A DNA stretch of 64,000 bases, from the NCBI RefSeq assembly GCF_007988965.1, contig NZ_BJVD01000001.1:434001-498000 (forward strand). The letters are read 5' to 3'. A model generated the notes under the pieces. It ran no database searches. It was not told the DNA's origin and was given only the letters and a program-made list of their open reading frames with translations. Source of the DNA: Rummeliibacillus stabekisii (GTDB lineage Bacteria; Bacillota; Bacilli; Bacillales_A; Planococcaceae). Positions 54,279 to 62,927 of this stretch are shown here, piece after piece. The position numbers were made by a program, and so were the translations under genes. Each line of letters begins with the position of its first letter. Position 1 is the stretch's first letter.

Positions 54279-55019
54279 CTATACGTTTTCAGACTCCCGT
54301 ACAACAATACGGACGCCTTCTACTTTAATAATGATTACATTTCTATGCGCTTCAATATAGCCGCCTTCCGTAACCACGTCGATTCTTTCATCCCCCAACA
54401 TGGCAGTGCCAGAGGGACGAAGTGGCGTAGCGGTAACGGCCACTTTTCCAAGTAAATCAGTGCGATTCAGATTTGATACATAGCCATGTTCTGTATCGGT
54501 TGAATCTTTTAACACCATTTTGTTCAACAAATTTAGTTTTTTGCCGAAAAATTTCATCATAATCACCATTCCTACGACTGCTATAATAAGAGCAATCAAG
54601 ACTGCATAAGCCATATGCGTTGTATTTGCGCCTGAACTTATCAAGCTGACAATGATTGCCGCAAAACCAATAATGCCGACTATGCCGCCTGGCAGTAAAA
54701 ATTCCAATAAAACAAGCCCAACACCAATTAGAAGCATTATAATACCTAGCCAAGATGCAAAGCCTGCAATAAAATGAACGACGTAAAATATCAACAATGC
54801 AACGATGCTGAGTATTCCTCCAAAACCAAAATGCGGTGAAAATAGCTGCAATACAAGGCCGAAACTGGCGAGCGACAGTAACACTGTTACCGTTATGGGA
54901 TGGGTCATAAAAAGTTGCCAGCCAGGTAAAGAAGCGGCAGAGACTTGGGCTGCAAAGCTAGGTTCCGCAATAAATGCGGCTGATAGCGTACAAATTAATA
55001 TAATGATGATCTTTTTCAT
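54279..55019 (-). CDS. nfeD: NfeD family membrane protein (short form)
   Basis: A 246-residue protein: signal peptide (residues 1-24), five or six membrane segments, and a C-terminal OB-fold NfeD domain with [33 protein letters not shown]. subtilis YqeZ has about 437 residues with a ClpP-like protease domain in front; that domain is missing here, so this is the protease-less short form, paired with floA. The first ATG has an SD GGAGGG 15 bases away, unusually long; an in-frame stop prevents an earlier start. Confidence 0.9.
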   Translation of the reverse strand: MKKIIIILICTLSAAFIAEPSFAAQVSAASLPGWQLFMTHPITVTVLLSLASFGLVLQLFSPHFGFGGILSIVALLIFYVVHFIAGFASWLGIIMLLIGVGLVLLEFLLPGGIVGIIGFAAIIVSLISSGANTTHMAYAVLIALIIAVVGMVIMMKFFGKKLNLLNKMVLKDSTDTEHGYVSNLNRTDLLGKVAVTATPLRPSGTAMLGDERIDVVTEGGYIEAHRNVIIIKVEGVRIVVRESENV

Positions 55020-55067
55020 TAGTTATGTATGTGATCCCTCCTCTTCGCACAAGCTTATACTCTAACT

Positions 55068-55093
55068 TACGTTTGAAAGTGCTAGAAGTTTCA
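55068..55093 (-). promoter_or_regulatory. SigW promoter of the nfeD-floA operon
   Basis: Minus strand: -35 TGAAAC (55088-55093), exactly 16 bases, -10 CGTA (55068-55071), the full SigW consensus. Transcription would start about 40 bases before nfeD. In B. subtilis yqeZ-yqfAB is a known SigW operon. The rest of the gap 55094-55287 has no gene. Confidence 0.9.
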
Positions 55094-55287
55094 TTTTATT
55101 TTCATTTAAAATTGGTCGATATGTAGCATAATTTAAGCTTGTGTATTATATTACACTGCGATTTAAGAAATATTTATAATATGTCTTATTTGTCTTATAC
55201 TTTAAGAGTTTGTAGATTAAAACTGAAAATATCACATCTAGCCAAAGTAATATCTAGTTCCTTGGAGTAATTTTATTGCTTTCTTTC

Positions 55288-55327
55288 AAAAAAATAAGCT
55301 GAGAAATCTAGTAAGACTTCTCAGCTT
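55288..55327 (-). terminator. Terminator of rpsU
   Basis: Minus strand: AAGCTGAGAA-g-TCT, 4-base loop, AGA-t-TTCTCAGCTT followed by a T run. Confidence 0.85.
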
Positions 55328-55396
55328 AGTTCATTTGCGAGTTTATAAATCATGATAGTGCGTGTTTAGAACGTAGGGATTGTCTAGGAATTTAAA

Positions 55397-55570
55397 TTAC
55401 CACTTACGTTTACGTGCAGCTTCTGATTTCTTTTTGCGTTTTACGCTAGGTTTTTCATAGAATTCGCGTTTTCTTACCTCTTGAATTGTACCACTTTTAG
55501 AAACAGTACGTTTGAAGCGGCGAAGAGCATCTTCAAGCGATTCGTTTTTTCTAACGACAGTTTTTGACAT
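55397..55570 (-). CDS. rpsU: 30S ribosomal protein S21
   Basis: A 57-residue basic ribosomal protein: [21 protein letters not shown] and the Lys/Arg-rich end [18 protein letters not shown] are typical of S21. ATG at 55570 with GGAGGGAAAGAGAG upstream. In B. subtilis yqeY follows rpsU; here no yqeY is present, and a terminator stands instead. Confidence 0.97.
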   Translation of the reverse strand: MSKTVVRKNESLEDALRRFKRTVSKSGTIQEVRKREFYEKPSVKRKKKSEAARKRKW

Positions 55571-55688
55571 CTCTCTTTCCCTCCCTCCGAACACACGTCA
55601 AAACACAATAATAAAATCATACGTCATATCATTGTGTACTAAAAAAGTATAACTTATTAATAGGTTTTGGTCAATACTATTGCTTCAA

Positions 55689-56357
55689 TTAATAGTCAGT
55701 TTTTGCACGGTTGCCCTTCATGATTTGTACGCCAGAGCTTGCACCTATTCTTGTAGCTCCTGCTTCTATCATTGCTTCTAAATCTTCGAGGCTTCGCACG
55801 CCGCCAGATGCTTTTACACCTGTATGCTCTCCAACTGTTTTACGCATTAATGCAACATCCTCAACTGTCGCACCTCCTGTTGAAAAACCAGTAGAAGTTT
55901 TTACAAAGTCAGCGCCAGCTGCGATTGAAAGTTCACATGCTTTGATTTTTTCTTCTGTAGATAGTAGGCAAGTTTCAATAATAACTTTCACTAACACACC
56001 GTCTGCTGCATCAACAACAGCTTTTATATCTTTTTCTACTACATCATATTGTTCGCTCTTTAAAGCGCCTATATTAATGACCATATCAATTTCGTCAGCG
56101 CCATTAGCGATGGCATCTTTTGTTTCAAATGCTTTCGTTGCTGATGTTGAAGCTCCTAGAGGAAATCCAATTACTGTACACACCTTAGAGTCAGCACCCT
56201 TTAATTCTTCGGCTGCTAGACTAACCCAAGAAGGATTGATGCAAACAGATGCAAAGTTATATTCTCTTGCTTCTGCACAGATCTTTTTGATTTGTTCCTC
56301 TGTTGCTTCGGGTTTTAATAATGTGTGGTCGATATATGATGCATAATTTTTAGCCAT
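55689..56357 (-). CDS. deoC: Deoxyribose-phosphate aldolase
   Basis: A 222-residue class I aldolase: cleaves 2-deoxyribose 5-phosphate to acetaldehyde and glyceraldehyde 3-phosphate in deoxynucleoside catabolism. Schiff-base Lys in [10 protein letters not shown], another conserved Lys in [10 protein letters not shown], and the phosphate loop [12 protein letters not shown] and [10 protein letters not shown]. Not in this position in B. subtilis. Regulation unknown. Confidence 0.95.
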   Translation of the reverse strand: MAKNYASYIDHTLLKPEATEEQIKKICAEAREYNFASVCINPSWVSLAAEELKGADSKVCTVIGFPLGASTSATKAFETKDAIANGADEIDMVINIGALKSEQYDVVEKDIKAVVDAADGVLVKVIIETCLLSTEEKIKACELSIAAGADFVKTSTGFSTGGATVEDVALMRKTVGEHTGVKASGGVRSLEDLEAMIEAGATRIGASSGVQIMKGNRAKTDY

Positions 56358-56466
56358 TTGGAAATTCTCCTTTAAATAAAGTTGTACGTACCTCTAAAGT
56401 CTACCATGACTTAATATAGTTTATCCATAAAAAAGAAGAACTAAAACCACTTACCCAAAGTAGAAT

Positions 56467-56497
56467 AAAAAAATCCATATGCTGGGCATATGGATTT
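56467..56497 (-). terminator. Terminator of the SDR gene
   Basis: Minus strand: AAATCCATATG, 5-base loop, CATATGGATTT followed by T5, 9 bases after the stop. Confidence 0.85.
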
Positions 56498-56505
56498 TAA
56501 TATTA

Positions 56506-57309
56506 TTATTTTTGTTGTTCTGTCCAAGCTTGAACATCTGCAATAGATGGGTTTGCGATATAGTGACCGCCTTCAACTTGCAATACTTGTCCTGTCATGA
56601 ATTTTGACTCATCTGATGCAAGGAATACAACAGTATAGCCAATATCATTTGGTTCACCATGATAAGGTAAAGCATTATATTTAGAGAAAATATCTAACAT
56701 ACCTTGTGGCATATTGTTCTTAGCAGCAGGAGTTAAAATTAATCCCGGTGCCACTGCATTACAACGGATTTTATCTTTGCCGTATTGAGTAGCAATGTAT
56801 TTTGTTAATTGAGCTACTGCTGCTTTTGATGCACCATATGCTGAACGTACCGCATCAGATGCAAAGGCAGCCATAGATGTTGTATTAATAATTGAACCGC
56901 CGCCCGCTTTTTGCATATATGGAATAGCAAATCGAGAACCAAGCAATACAGATTTTAAGTTAACGTTCATCAAACGATCCCATTCATCTAAATCCATATT
57001 CACAACATCTAAATCTTTACGTAGATTAGTTAGGCCTACGTTGTTAAATAAAGTAGTGATGGTACCGTATGTGTTGACTGTGAATTCTACTGCTTCTTTA
57101 ATAGAATCTTCGTTTCCAGCATCTAAAAAGATTGCTGTTGCTTCAAAACCTTGTTGTTTCAATGCTTCAGCTTCTTTTTTGGCACCTTCTATATTAAAAT
57201 CACCAATAACTACTTTTGCTCCTTCTTTTGCAAGCAATTGAGCTGATGATAAACCAATACCTGATGCACCGCCTGTCACTAATGCTACTTTACCTTCTAC
57301 TCGTCCCAT
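56506..57309 (-). CDS. Short-chain dehydrogenase/reductase
   Basis: A 267-residue classical SDR. Cofactor motif VTGGASGIG (residues 11-19), an acidic residue after beta-2 (VIGDFN) that favours NAD, NNVG where most have NNAG, the Ser of IINTTSMA and the catalytic YGASKAA pair (Tyr and Lys). C-terminal GQVLQVEGGHY is typical. Substrate unknown; possibly an alcohol or oxoacyl compound. Single gene with terminator. Confidence 0.9.
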   Translation of the reverse strand: MGRVEGKVALVTGGASGIGLSSAQLLAKEGAKVVIGDFNIEGAKKEAEALKQQGFEATAIFLDAGNEDSIKEAVEFTVNTYGTITTLFNNVGLTNLRKDLDVVNMDLDEWDRLMNVNLKSVLLGSRFAIPYMQKAGGGSIINTTSMAAFASDAVRSAYGASKAAVAQLTKYIATQYGKDKIRCNAVAPGLILTPAAKNNMPQGMLDIFSKYNALPYHGEPNDIGYTVVFLASDESKFMTGQVLQVEGGHYIANPSIADVQAWTEQQK

Positions 57310-57543
57310 TCAAAAAACCTCCCAAATTAAAATGAAACCTATTTATCAGTGGGACCTTTATCCCCGCTGATCAATTGTTTCAATCGACATTCCAAAGCTA
57401 ATAATCCATAATTAACTACTCTTTATGAAAGGTAGTATGTGCGATTATAGGGTTGGTAATGTGATATAGACTTAATTATTTCTACTAATATATTTTAACA
57501 CTTAAATATTAGATTTCAAATTAATTTGTTCGGTAATAGTTAA

Positions 57544-58383
57544 TTATTTTTTTCGTTTCGAGTAAATTTCAACACCTTTAGCAATATCGACTGTTAACTT
57601 ATCAAGTTTATCCCTGTCTAACAGTCTTTTTTCATCATTAGGGTTGGTTAAAAAACCTAATTCAACTAAAACAACTGGTACTTTTGACCAATTAAAACCG
57701 GCTTGATCACCACGATAGCTTATGCCATTTTGGTAAATATCCGTCCTGTGAGAGACTTGTTTTAAAATATCCTCTGCTGCCCACTTGCTTTCTTTATAGA
57801 AAGAAGTTGTATGTTCATTCTTTGCGGGCGCAATCACAGAAAAGCCAGAAGCATTTGGATTTTCAGCTCCATCAGCATGAATTCTAATATACAAAAATGA
57901 TTTATTCTTGTTCGCTTGTTTGGTACGTTCTACATTGGATAAATCCACATCATTCGTATGTCTTGTCAGAATCGTTTTAAATCCCTTTTTCTTTAGTTGT
58001 GCAGATAACTTTTTTGCAGCCTCTAATGTAACAGCGTACTCTGGTCTTTTTGTTGTAATACCTATAGATCCTACTGTTGCTTTATATTTGGTTTGTAAAG
58101 AATGTGGAGCTTCTGGCTCTTGTCCAACATTCGCTTTCAATTGATGTCCAGGGTCAATCGTAATGACCAATCGTTTTTTCTTTCTCTTATGTGGAGCTTC
58201 TTTCTTTTTCTTTTCCTGTGATTTCATGTGATCTTTGGGGTTTTCTTTAGCCACATTTTTTTGGTTTTTTTGGTGAGTTTGTTGGGTGTTTACTAAACCT
58301 TCGTTGGTTTTATAATTTACAATTAATGTAATGCCAGAAATAATAAATGCCAAGATGATTAAGGATAGTGCTAATTTTTTCAT
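57544..58383 (-). CDS. N-acetylmuramoyl-L-alanine amidase (Amidase_3), exported
   Basis: A 279-residue exported hydrolase: N-terminal membrane/signal segment (LALSLIILAFIISGITLIV), a Lys/Glu/Asn-rich linker (about residues 35-70) and an Amidase_3 domain. Zinc ligands: ITIDPGHQL, TKRPEYAV (Glu), YIRIHADG; catalytic Glu in VVLVELGFLTN. It should cut the lactyl-alanine amide bond of peptidoglycan; roles in cell wall turnover or sporulation/germination (CwlD-like) are possible. Gene between mtaB and SDR; a terminator of its own is not evident. Confidence 0.9.
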   Translation of the reverse strand: MKKLALSLIILAFIISGITLIVNYKTNEGLVNTQQTHQKNQKNVAKENPKDHMKSQEKKKKEAPHKRKKKRLVITIDPGHQLKANVGQEPEAPHSLQTKYKATVGSIGITTKRPEYAVTLEAAKKLSAQLKKKGFKTILTRHTNDVDLSNVERTKQANKNKSFLYIRIHADGAENPNASGFSVIAPAKNEHTTSFYKESKWAAEDILKQVSHRTDIYQNGISYRGDQAGFNWSKVPVVLVELGFLTNPNDEKRLLDRDKLDKLTVDIAKGVEIYSKRKK

Positions 58384-58420
58384 TCAATCGCCTCAATTCT
58401 TGTGTTACTCCTAACTATAA

Positions 58421-58453
58421 CAAAAAGCCTAGCATTCGTCTCGCTAGGCTTTC
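58421..58453 (-). terminator. Terminator of the dnaK operon (after mtaB)
   Basis: Minus strand: AAAGCCTAGC, 9-base loop, GCTAGGCTTTTTG, 12 bases after the mtaB stop. Confidence 0.88.
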
Positions 58454-58464
58454 TGTTATTTTCT

Positions 58465-59799
58465 TTATACTTCTACTGTGTCCATCACACGCACAAATTG
58501 TGCATAAGAATGCGGATAGTAGGCTTTTTCAATTTTAACTTTCACTAACTTGCCAATCATGTCCTCACTACCTTCGAAAACTACTTTCATGTAGTTTGCT
58601 GTATAGCCAGTAAGAAGCCCGGTATCTTTGCCTTCTTGAACCACTTCTTCCGGGATGACTTCAAGGACTTGGTCTTCAAATCTAGAGGCGTATTCTTTTG
58701 CCAACTGATCATTTAATGTCAGTAAGCGGTGAACACGTTCATTTTTGATTTCTTCATCAATCTGATCTTCCATACGTGCAGCAGGTGTTCCTGTCCGTTT
58801 TGAGTAAGGGAAGATATGCAATTCTGCAAATTGATGTTTAGCAATGAAATTGTATGTTTCCATAAATTCATCTTCTGTCTCGCCTGGGAACCCAACAATA
58901 ACATCTGATGTAATAGCCAAGTCAGGTAAAACTTCACGCAAGCGATCAAGGCGCTCACCGAAGAATTCCATTGTATATTTGCGGCGCATGCGTTTTAATA
59001 CAGTATCTGATCCTGATTGGATTGGGATGTGAAGATGGTTGACGACAATTTTAGAATCTCTTAACACTTCGATTACTTCGTCAGTCAACTGGCTAGCTTC
59101 AATTGAGCTAATTCGCAAACGTTTTAACCCTTTCACATTCGCTTCAAGATCACGAAGCAACTGCGCTAAATTGTAATCTTTAAGGTCCTGGCCATAACCG
59201 CCTGTATGAATTCCTGTTAAGACAATTTCTAAATAGCCTGCATCCACTAATTGTTGCGCTTGACGAACAACTTCTTGCGGATCACGAGAACGCATCAGCC
59301 CACGCGCCCAAGGTATAATACAAAATGTACAGAAGTTGTTACATCCTTCTTGAATTTTTAAAGACGCTCGCGTGCGATCTGTAAAGTAAGGCACGTCCAA
59401 CTCTTCATAAACACGGTTTTTCATAATGTTTTTTACAGCATTGATAGGTTGACGCTCTTTTTTGTATTGTTCGATATAAGAAAGCAAATTCATACGATCC
59501 TGTGTACCCACGACAATATCTACTCCTGGAATTGCCATAATTTCAGCAGGAGATGTTTGAGCATAACAACCAGTTACACAGATGACTGCGTCTGGGTTTT
59601 GACGAATCGCCCGGCGAATCACTTGGCGACTTTTTTTATCGCCTGTATTCGTTACAGTACATGTATTGATTACATATACGTCCGATTGATGATCAAAATC
59701 TTTCCGTTCATAGCCTTCATCTTTAAACAGTTGCCAAATAGCTTCTGTTTCATAGTGATTCACTTTACAACCAAGTGTGTGAAAAGCCACTGATGACAA
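58465..59799 (-). CDS. mtaB: tRNA t6A37 methylthiotransferase MtaB
   Basis: A 444-residue radical-SAM methylthiotransferase that makes ms2t6A at position 37 of ANN-reading tRNAs. The N-terminal UPF0004 domain has cluster cysteines in TLGCKVN, INTCTVT and VTGCYAQ; the radical-SAM CNNFCTFC follows (about residue 150-157) and a TRAM domain closes the protein. Distal gene of the dnaK operon (yqeV), 15 bases after rsmE. Confidence 0.95.
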   Translation of the reverse strand: MSSVAFHTLGCKVNHYETEAIWQLFKDEGYERKDFDHQSDVYVINTCTVTNTGDKKSRQVIRRAIRQNPDAVICVTGCYAQTSPAEIMAIPGVDIVVGTQDRMNLLSYIEQYKKERQPINAVKNIMKNRVYEELDVPYFTDRTRASLKIQEGCNNFCTFCIIPWARGLMRSRDPQEVVRQAQQLVDAGYLEIVLTGIHTGGYGQDLKDYNLAQLLRDLEANVKGLKRLRISSIEASQLTDEVIEVLRDSKIVVNHLHIPIQSGSDTVLKRMRRKYTMEFFGERLDRLREVLPDLAITSDVIVGFPGETEDEFMETYNFIAKHQFAELHIFPYSKRTGTPAARMEDQIDEEIKNERVHRLLTLNDQLAKEYASRFEDQVLEVIPEEVVQEGKDTGLLTGYTANYMKVVFEGSEDMIGKLVKVKIEKAYYPHSYAQFVRVMDTVEV

Positions 59800-59814
59800 G
59801 GCTGCTCACCTCTT

Positions 59815-60552
59815 TCATTCAAATTCATATGATATAGCAGATAAAACGTACAGTGGCGCTGTCTCTGCTCTTAATATTCTAGGTCCGAGCGAGATACTCT
59901 GACATCCTAATTGTTGTAGTGCTTGGGCTTCAGATCTATCAATCCCACCTTCAGGACCGAAAATCACAAGCATTGATTTATAATCATACACCTTTTTTAA
60001 TCTTTCGGCAAATCGCGTTCGCGTAGTTTCTTTAGCATCTTCTTCATCTGCAAGAAATACAACATCATAATCTCCTACAACTTGCAATAGCTGTTTAAAG
60101 CTATACTGTTCATGAATTGTTGGAATATGCGTTCGATGTGATTGCTCTGCTGCTTCTTTTGCAATTTTTTGAAGTCGTTCTTGTTTCTTTTTCCCTTTTT
60201 TCGCATCCCATTTTACAATGGAACGTTCTGCTTCAAATGGGATAAAATCGTACATACCAAGTTCTGTTGATTTTTGTACGATAAGTTCAAGCTTATCTCC
60301 CTTAGGCAATCCACATGCAATCGTTACATGGATTGGTAACTCTGTGTTCGGACGCACTTCGCCTGTTTTTTGCACTTCGACCGAACCATTATCTATCTTT
60401 GTTATCTTGCAGACGAATGCTTCTCCATTATGTACAGCGATTAGCTCATCAGCAAGACGCATGCGCATCACATTGATAATGTGATGCGCATCGTCCTCTC
60501 GAATCGTGGCTACTTCATCATTAAAGGGTTGCTCTATAAAATACCTTTGCAT
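59815..60552 (-). CDS. rsmE: 16S rRNA m3U1498 methyltransferase RsmE
   Basis: A 245-residue SPOUT (trefoil-knot) methyltransferase. N-terminal PUA-like domain (HHIINVMRMRLADELIAV) and the knot motifs VFLADEEDA, VIFGPEGGIDRSEA and SLGPRILRAETAPLYVLSAI. Methylates U1498 of 16S rRNA. B. subtilis yqeU, between prmA and mtaB as here, 17 bases after prmA. Confidence 0.95.
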   Translation of the reverse strand: MQRYFIEQPFNDEVATIREDDAHHIINVMRMRLADELIAVHNGEAFVCKITKIDNGSVEVQKTGEVRPNTELPIHVTIACGLPKGDKLELIVQKSTELGMYDFIPFEAERSIVKWDAKKGKKKQERLQKIAKEAAEQSHRTHIPTIHEQYSFKQLLQVVGDYDVVFLADEEDAKETTRTRFAERLKKVYDYKSMLVIFGPEGGIDRSEAQALQQLGCQSISLGPRILRAETAPLYVLSAISYEFE

Positions 60553-60569
60553 TATACCACTCCACCCTA

Positions 60570-61514
60570 TTAGGATTTACGACAAATAATTGTAACCCAG
60601 TCTTCCATCATCATCACTTCTTCGATGTCAAAGCCAGCATCAAGCAGTGATTTTTTTACGTCTTCTTTTTTCCCTTCTATGATCCCAGAAGTGATAAAGT
60701 ATCCACCTGGTTTCACAATAGAGTAAGCATCATTCGTAAATGTCATGATGATTTCTGCCAAAATATTTGCAACAACTAAGTCTGCTGGTTCTTTTACTGT
60801 ATCTAGAAGATTTCCTTGTACCACATTAATACTATTTTCAACTTTGTTCAAAACAACATTTTCTTTCGCTGAGCGAACTGCTACTTCATCCAAGTCTAAG
60901 GCATGAACGCTTTTCACTCCTAAGAGCGCCGCGCCAATTGCCAATACGCCTGAGCCTGTGCCGACATCAATCACGGTAGAACTTGGCTTAATATACTTTT
61001 CTAACGCCTGCAAACTAAGAACTGTTGTCGGGTGTGTTCCTGTACCAAATGCCATGCCAGGGTCTAACTCGATGATTAATTCATCACTCTCAACTGGCTT
61101 ATATTCCTCCCATGATGGAACGATGGTGAAACGATTTGATATTTTAACAGGATGATAGTATTGCTTCCATGCAGTTGCCCAATCTTCTTCTTGTACTTCA
61201 CTTGTGGTAACTTCATTAGCTCCAATATTTATATCAAATTGATGGAGATTTGTGATTGCAAGCTTGATCTCTTCTACTGTTTCTGCTAAAAAACTGGTAA
61301 CAGGCAAATATGCTTTCACGACAACTCCATCTACCGGAAAGTCTGACGGGTCTAAATCGTAAATTTCTCCGTATACATTTTCTCTTGTTTTTGCTAGCTC
61401 TTGAGAATCTTCAATAACTATACCGCTTGCCCCAGCTTCATATAATATATTTGAAATAGGTTCTACTGCTTCATTGGCAGTATGAATCGAAATTTCCGAC
61501 CATTTCACTTGCAA
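60570..61514 (-). CDS. prmA: Ribosomal protein L11 methyltransferase PrmA
   Basis: A 314-residue SAM-dependent methyltransferase that methylates L11. The N-terminal substrate-binding domain (about 1-100) is followed by the Rossmann domain: DPGMAFGTGTHPTT, VIDVGTGSGVLAIGAALLG and LVVANILAEII (NxxA/NILA motif). 13 bases after dnaJ in the same operon. Confidence 0.95.
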   Translation of the reverse strand: MQVKWSEISIHTANEAVEPISNILYEAGASGIVIEDSQELAKTRENVYGEIYDLDPSDFPVDGVVVKAYLPVTSFLAETVEEIKLAITNLHQFDINIGANEVTTSEVQEEDWATAWKQYYHPVKISNRFTIVPSWEEYKPVESDELIIELDPGMAFGTGTHPTTVLSLQALEKYIKPSSTVIDVGTGSGVLAIGAALLGVKSVHALDLDEVAVRSAKENVVLNKVENSINVVQGNLLDTVKEPADLVVANILAEIIMTFTNDAYSIVKPGGYFITSGIIEGKKEDVKKSLLDAGFDIEEVMMMEDWVTIICRKS

Positions 61515-61527
61515 ATCACTCCTCTAA

Positions 61528-62661
61528 TTATTCGCCTTTAAATTTTTTCTTCAATTTATCAATTAATGAACTGCTTTGTTCTTCTGGGATATCTCCAGAA
61601 ATATTTGCGAACTCTCGAAGTAGTTCCTTTTGCTTTTCAGTTAGTTTATTTGGTGTTTTGATTTGAACGATGACGTGTTGATCTCCATTGCCATAGCCAT
61701 GCACGTTTTTAACACCTTTTCCTTTTAAGCGGAAGTGGTCGCCTGATTGAGTACCTGCAGGGATTTTCATTTTTACTTTGCCGTTGATTGTTGGCACTTC
61801 AATTTCGTCGCCAAGGGCTGCTTGAGGGAAGGTGATTGGCAATTTCAAATAAATATCGTCGCCATCACGCTCAAATTTTTCGTGTGCACGTACATGGAAA
61901 ACGATATATAAGTCACCTGAAGGGCCACCATTTTTCCCAGCCTCTCCCTGGCCGCTTATACGTAATTGTTGACCATCGTCTACACCTGCTGGAATATTGA
62001 CTTTGATTTTTCTACGTTTTTTAACTGTTCCTGCACCATGGCATGTTGGACATTTTTCTTTAATGATTTGGCCAGTTCCTTCGCAATAGCCACAGGTACG
62101 GCGATTTGTCATTTGACCGAACGGTGTATTGACTGTTTCTGAAATTTGCCCAGAACCATTACAGTGTGAGCATGTTTCTTTGGACGTGCCCGGTTTTGCA
62201 CCGTTACCATGGCATGTTTCGCATGTTTCTTCCCGAGGGATTTCAATTTCTTTTTCTTTCCCGAATACTGCTTCCTCAAAGCTAATAGTCATGCGATATT
62301 GCAGATCATCGCCTTTTTGTGGTGCATTCGGATCTCTTCTGCTACGGCCGCCACCGCCAAAGAAGGTACTGAAAATATCTTCAAAGCCACCGAAACCTTC
62401 AGCACCTGAAAATCCGCCGCCAAATCCGCCAAAGCCTTGGTTAGGATCTTGATGGCCAAATTGGTCATAACGCGCTCTTTTTTGTTCATCGCTTAATACT
62501 TCATATGCTTCAGCGATTTCTTTGAACTTTTCATCTGCGCCTTCCTCTTTGTTGATGTCAGGATGATATTGTTTTGATAACTTACGGTATGCTTTTTTTA
62601 TTTCGTCTTGAGAAGCCGTTTTGCTAATTCCTAAGACGTCATAATAATCGCGTTTCTCCAT
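61528..62661 (-). CDS. dnaJ: Chaperone DnaJ
   Basis: A 377-residue type I Hsp40. J domain with the HPD signature ([10 protein letters not shown]) at residues about 32-35, Gly/Phe-rich region ([11 protein letters not shown]), four CxxCxGxG zinc repeats ([32 protein letters not shown]), and C-terminal substrate-binding domains. Stimulates the ATPase of DnaK. Start preceded by GTGTGAAAGATGG; a terminator separates it from dnaK, so read-through or a promoter in 62662-62760 must supply transcripts. Confidence 0.97.
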   Translation of the reverse strand: MEKRDYYDVLGISKTASQDEIKKAYRKLSKQYHPDINKEEGADEKFKEIAEAYEVLSDEQKRARYDQFGHQDPNQGFGGFGGGFSGAEGFGGFEDIFSTFFGGGGRSRRDPNAPQKGDDLQYRMTISFEEAVFGKEKEIEIPREETCETCHGNGAKPGTSKETCSHCNGSGQISETVNTPFGQMTNRRTCGYCEGTGQIIKEKCPTCHGAGTVKKRRKIKVNIPAGVDDGQQLRISGQGEAGKNGGPSGDLYIVFHVRAHEKFERDGDDIYLKLPITFPQAALGDEIEVPTINGKVKMKIPAGTQSGDHFRLKGKGVKNVHGYGNGDQHVIVQIKTPNKLTEKQKELLREFANISGDIPEEQSSSLIDKLKKKFKGE

Positions 62662-62762
62662 CTTTCACACTCCGCTCTTTTAACATAAATATTATTGTAT
62701 CATGTATTTATAAAATGGCAAAAACACACTTTTATTGAAAAGGTGTATTTCAGCACTCATTT

Positions 62763-62800
62763 AAAAAAGCCAAAGCCCGAGAGCGGTCTTTGGCTTTTGA
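62763..62800 (-). terminator. Terminator/attenuator between dnaK and dnaJ
   Basis: Minus strand: AAAAGCCAAAG with inner CCG/CGG pairs against CTTTGGCTTTT, followed by more T. It lies about 130 bases after dnaK and 100 before dnaJ and probably reduces dnaJ-mtaB transcription relative to dnaK. Confidence 0.85.
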
Positions 62801-62927
62801 TTATCTTTTTATTCTACATAAACGAACTATTACTACAGTACTTATAACCGAGAGCATTGTCTTCCTTTATAATACTCTGATAAAAGGTACATTGCTTAAG
62901 TTCTAATTTTATATAGATTTTGCACAA

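Noticed and set aside
55711-56346. 211-codon frame opposite deoC
   Set aside because: Long antisense frame explained by codon bias of deoC, which has all catalytic motifs.
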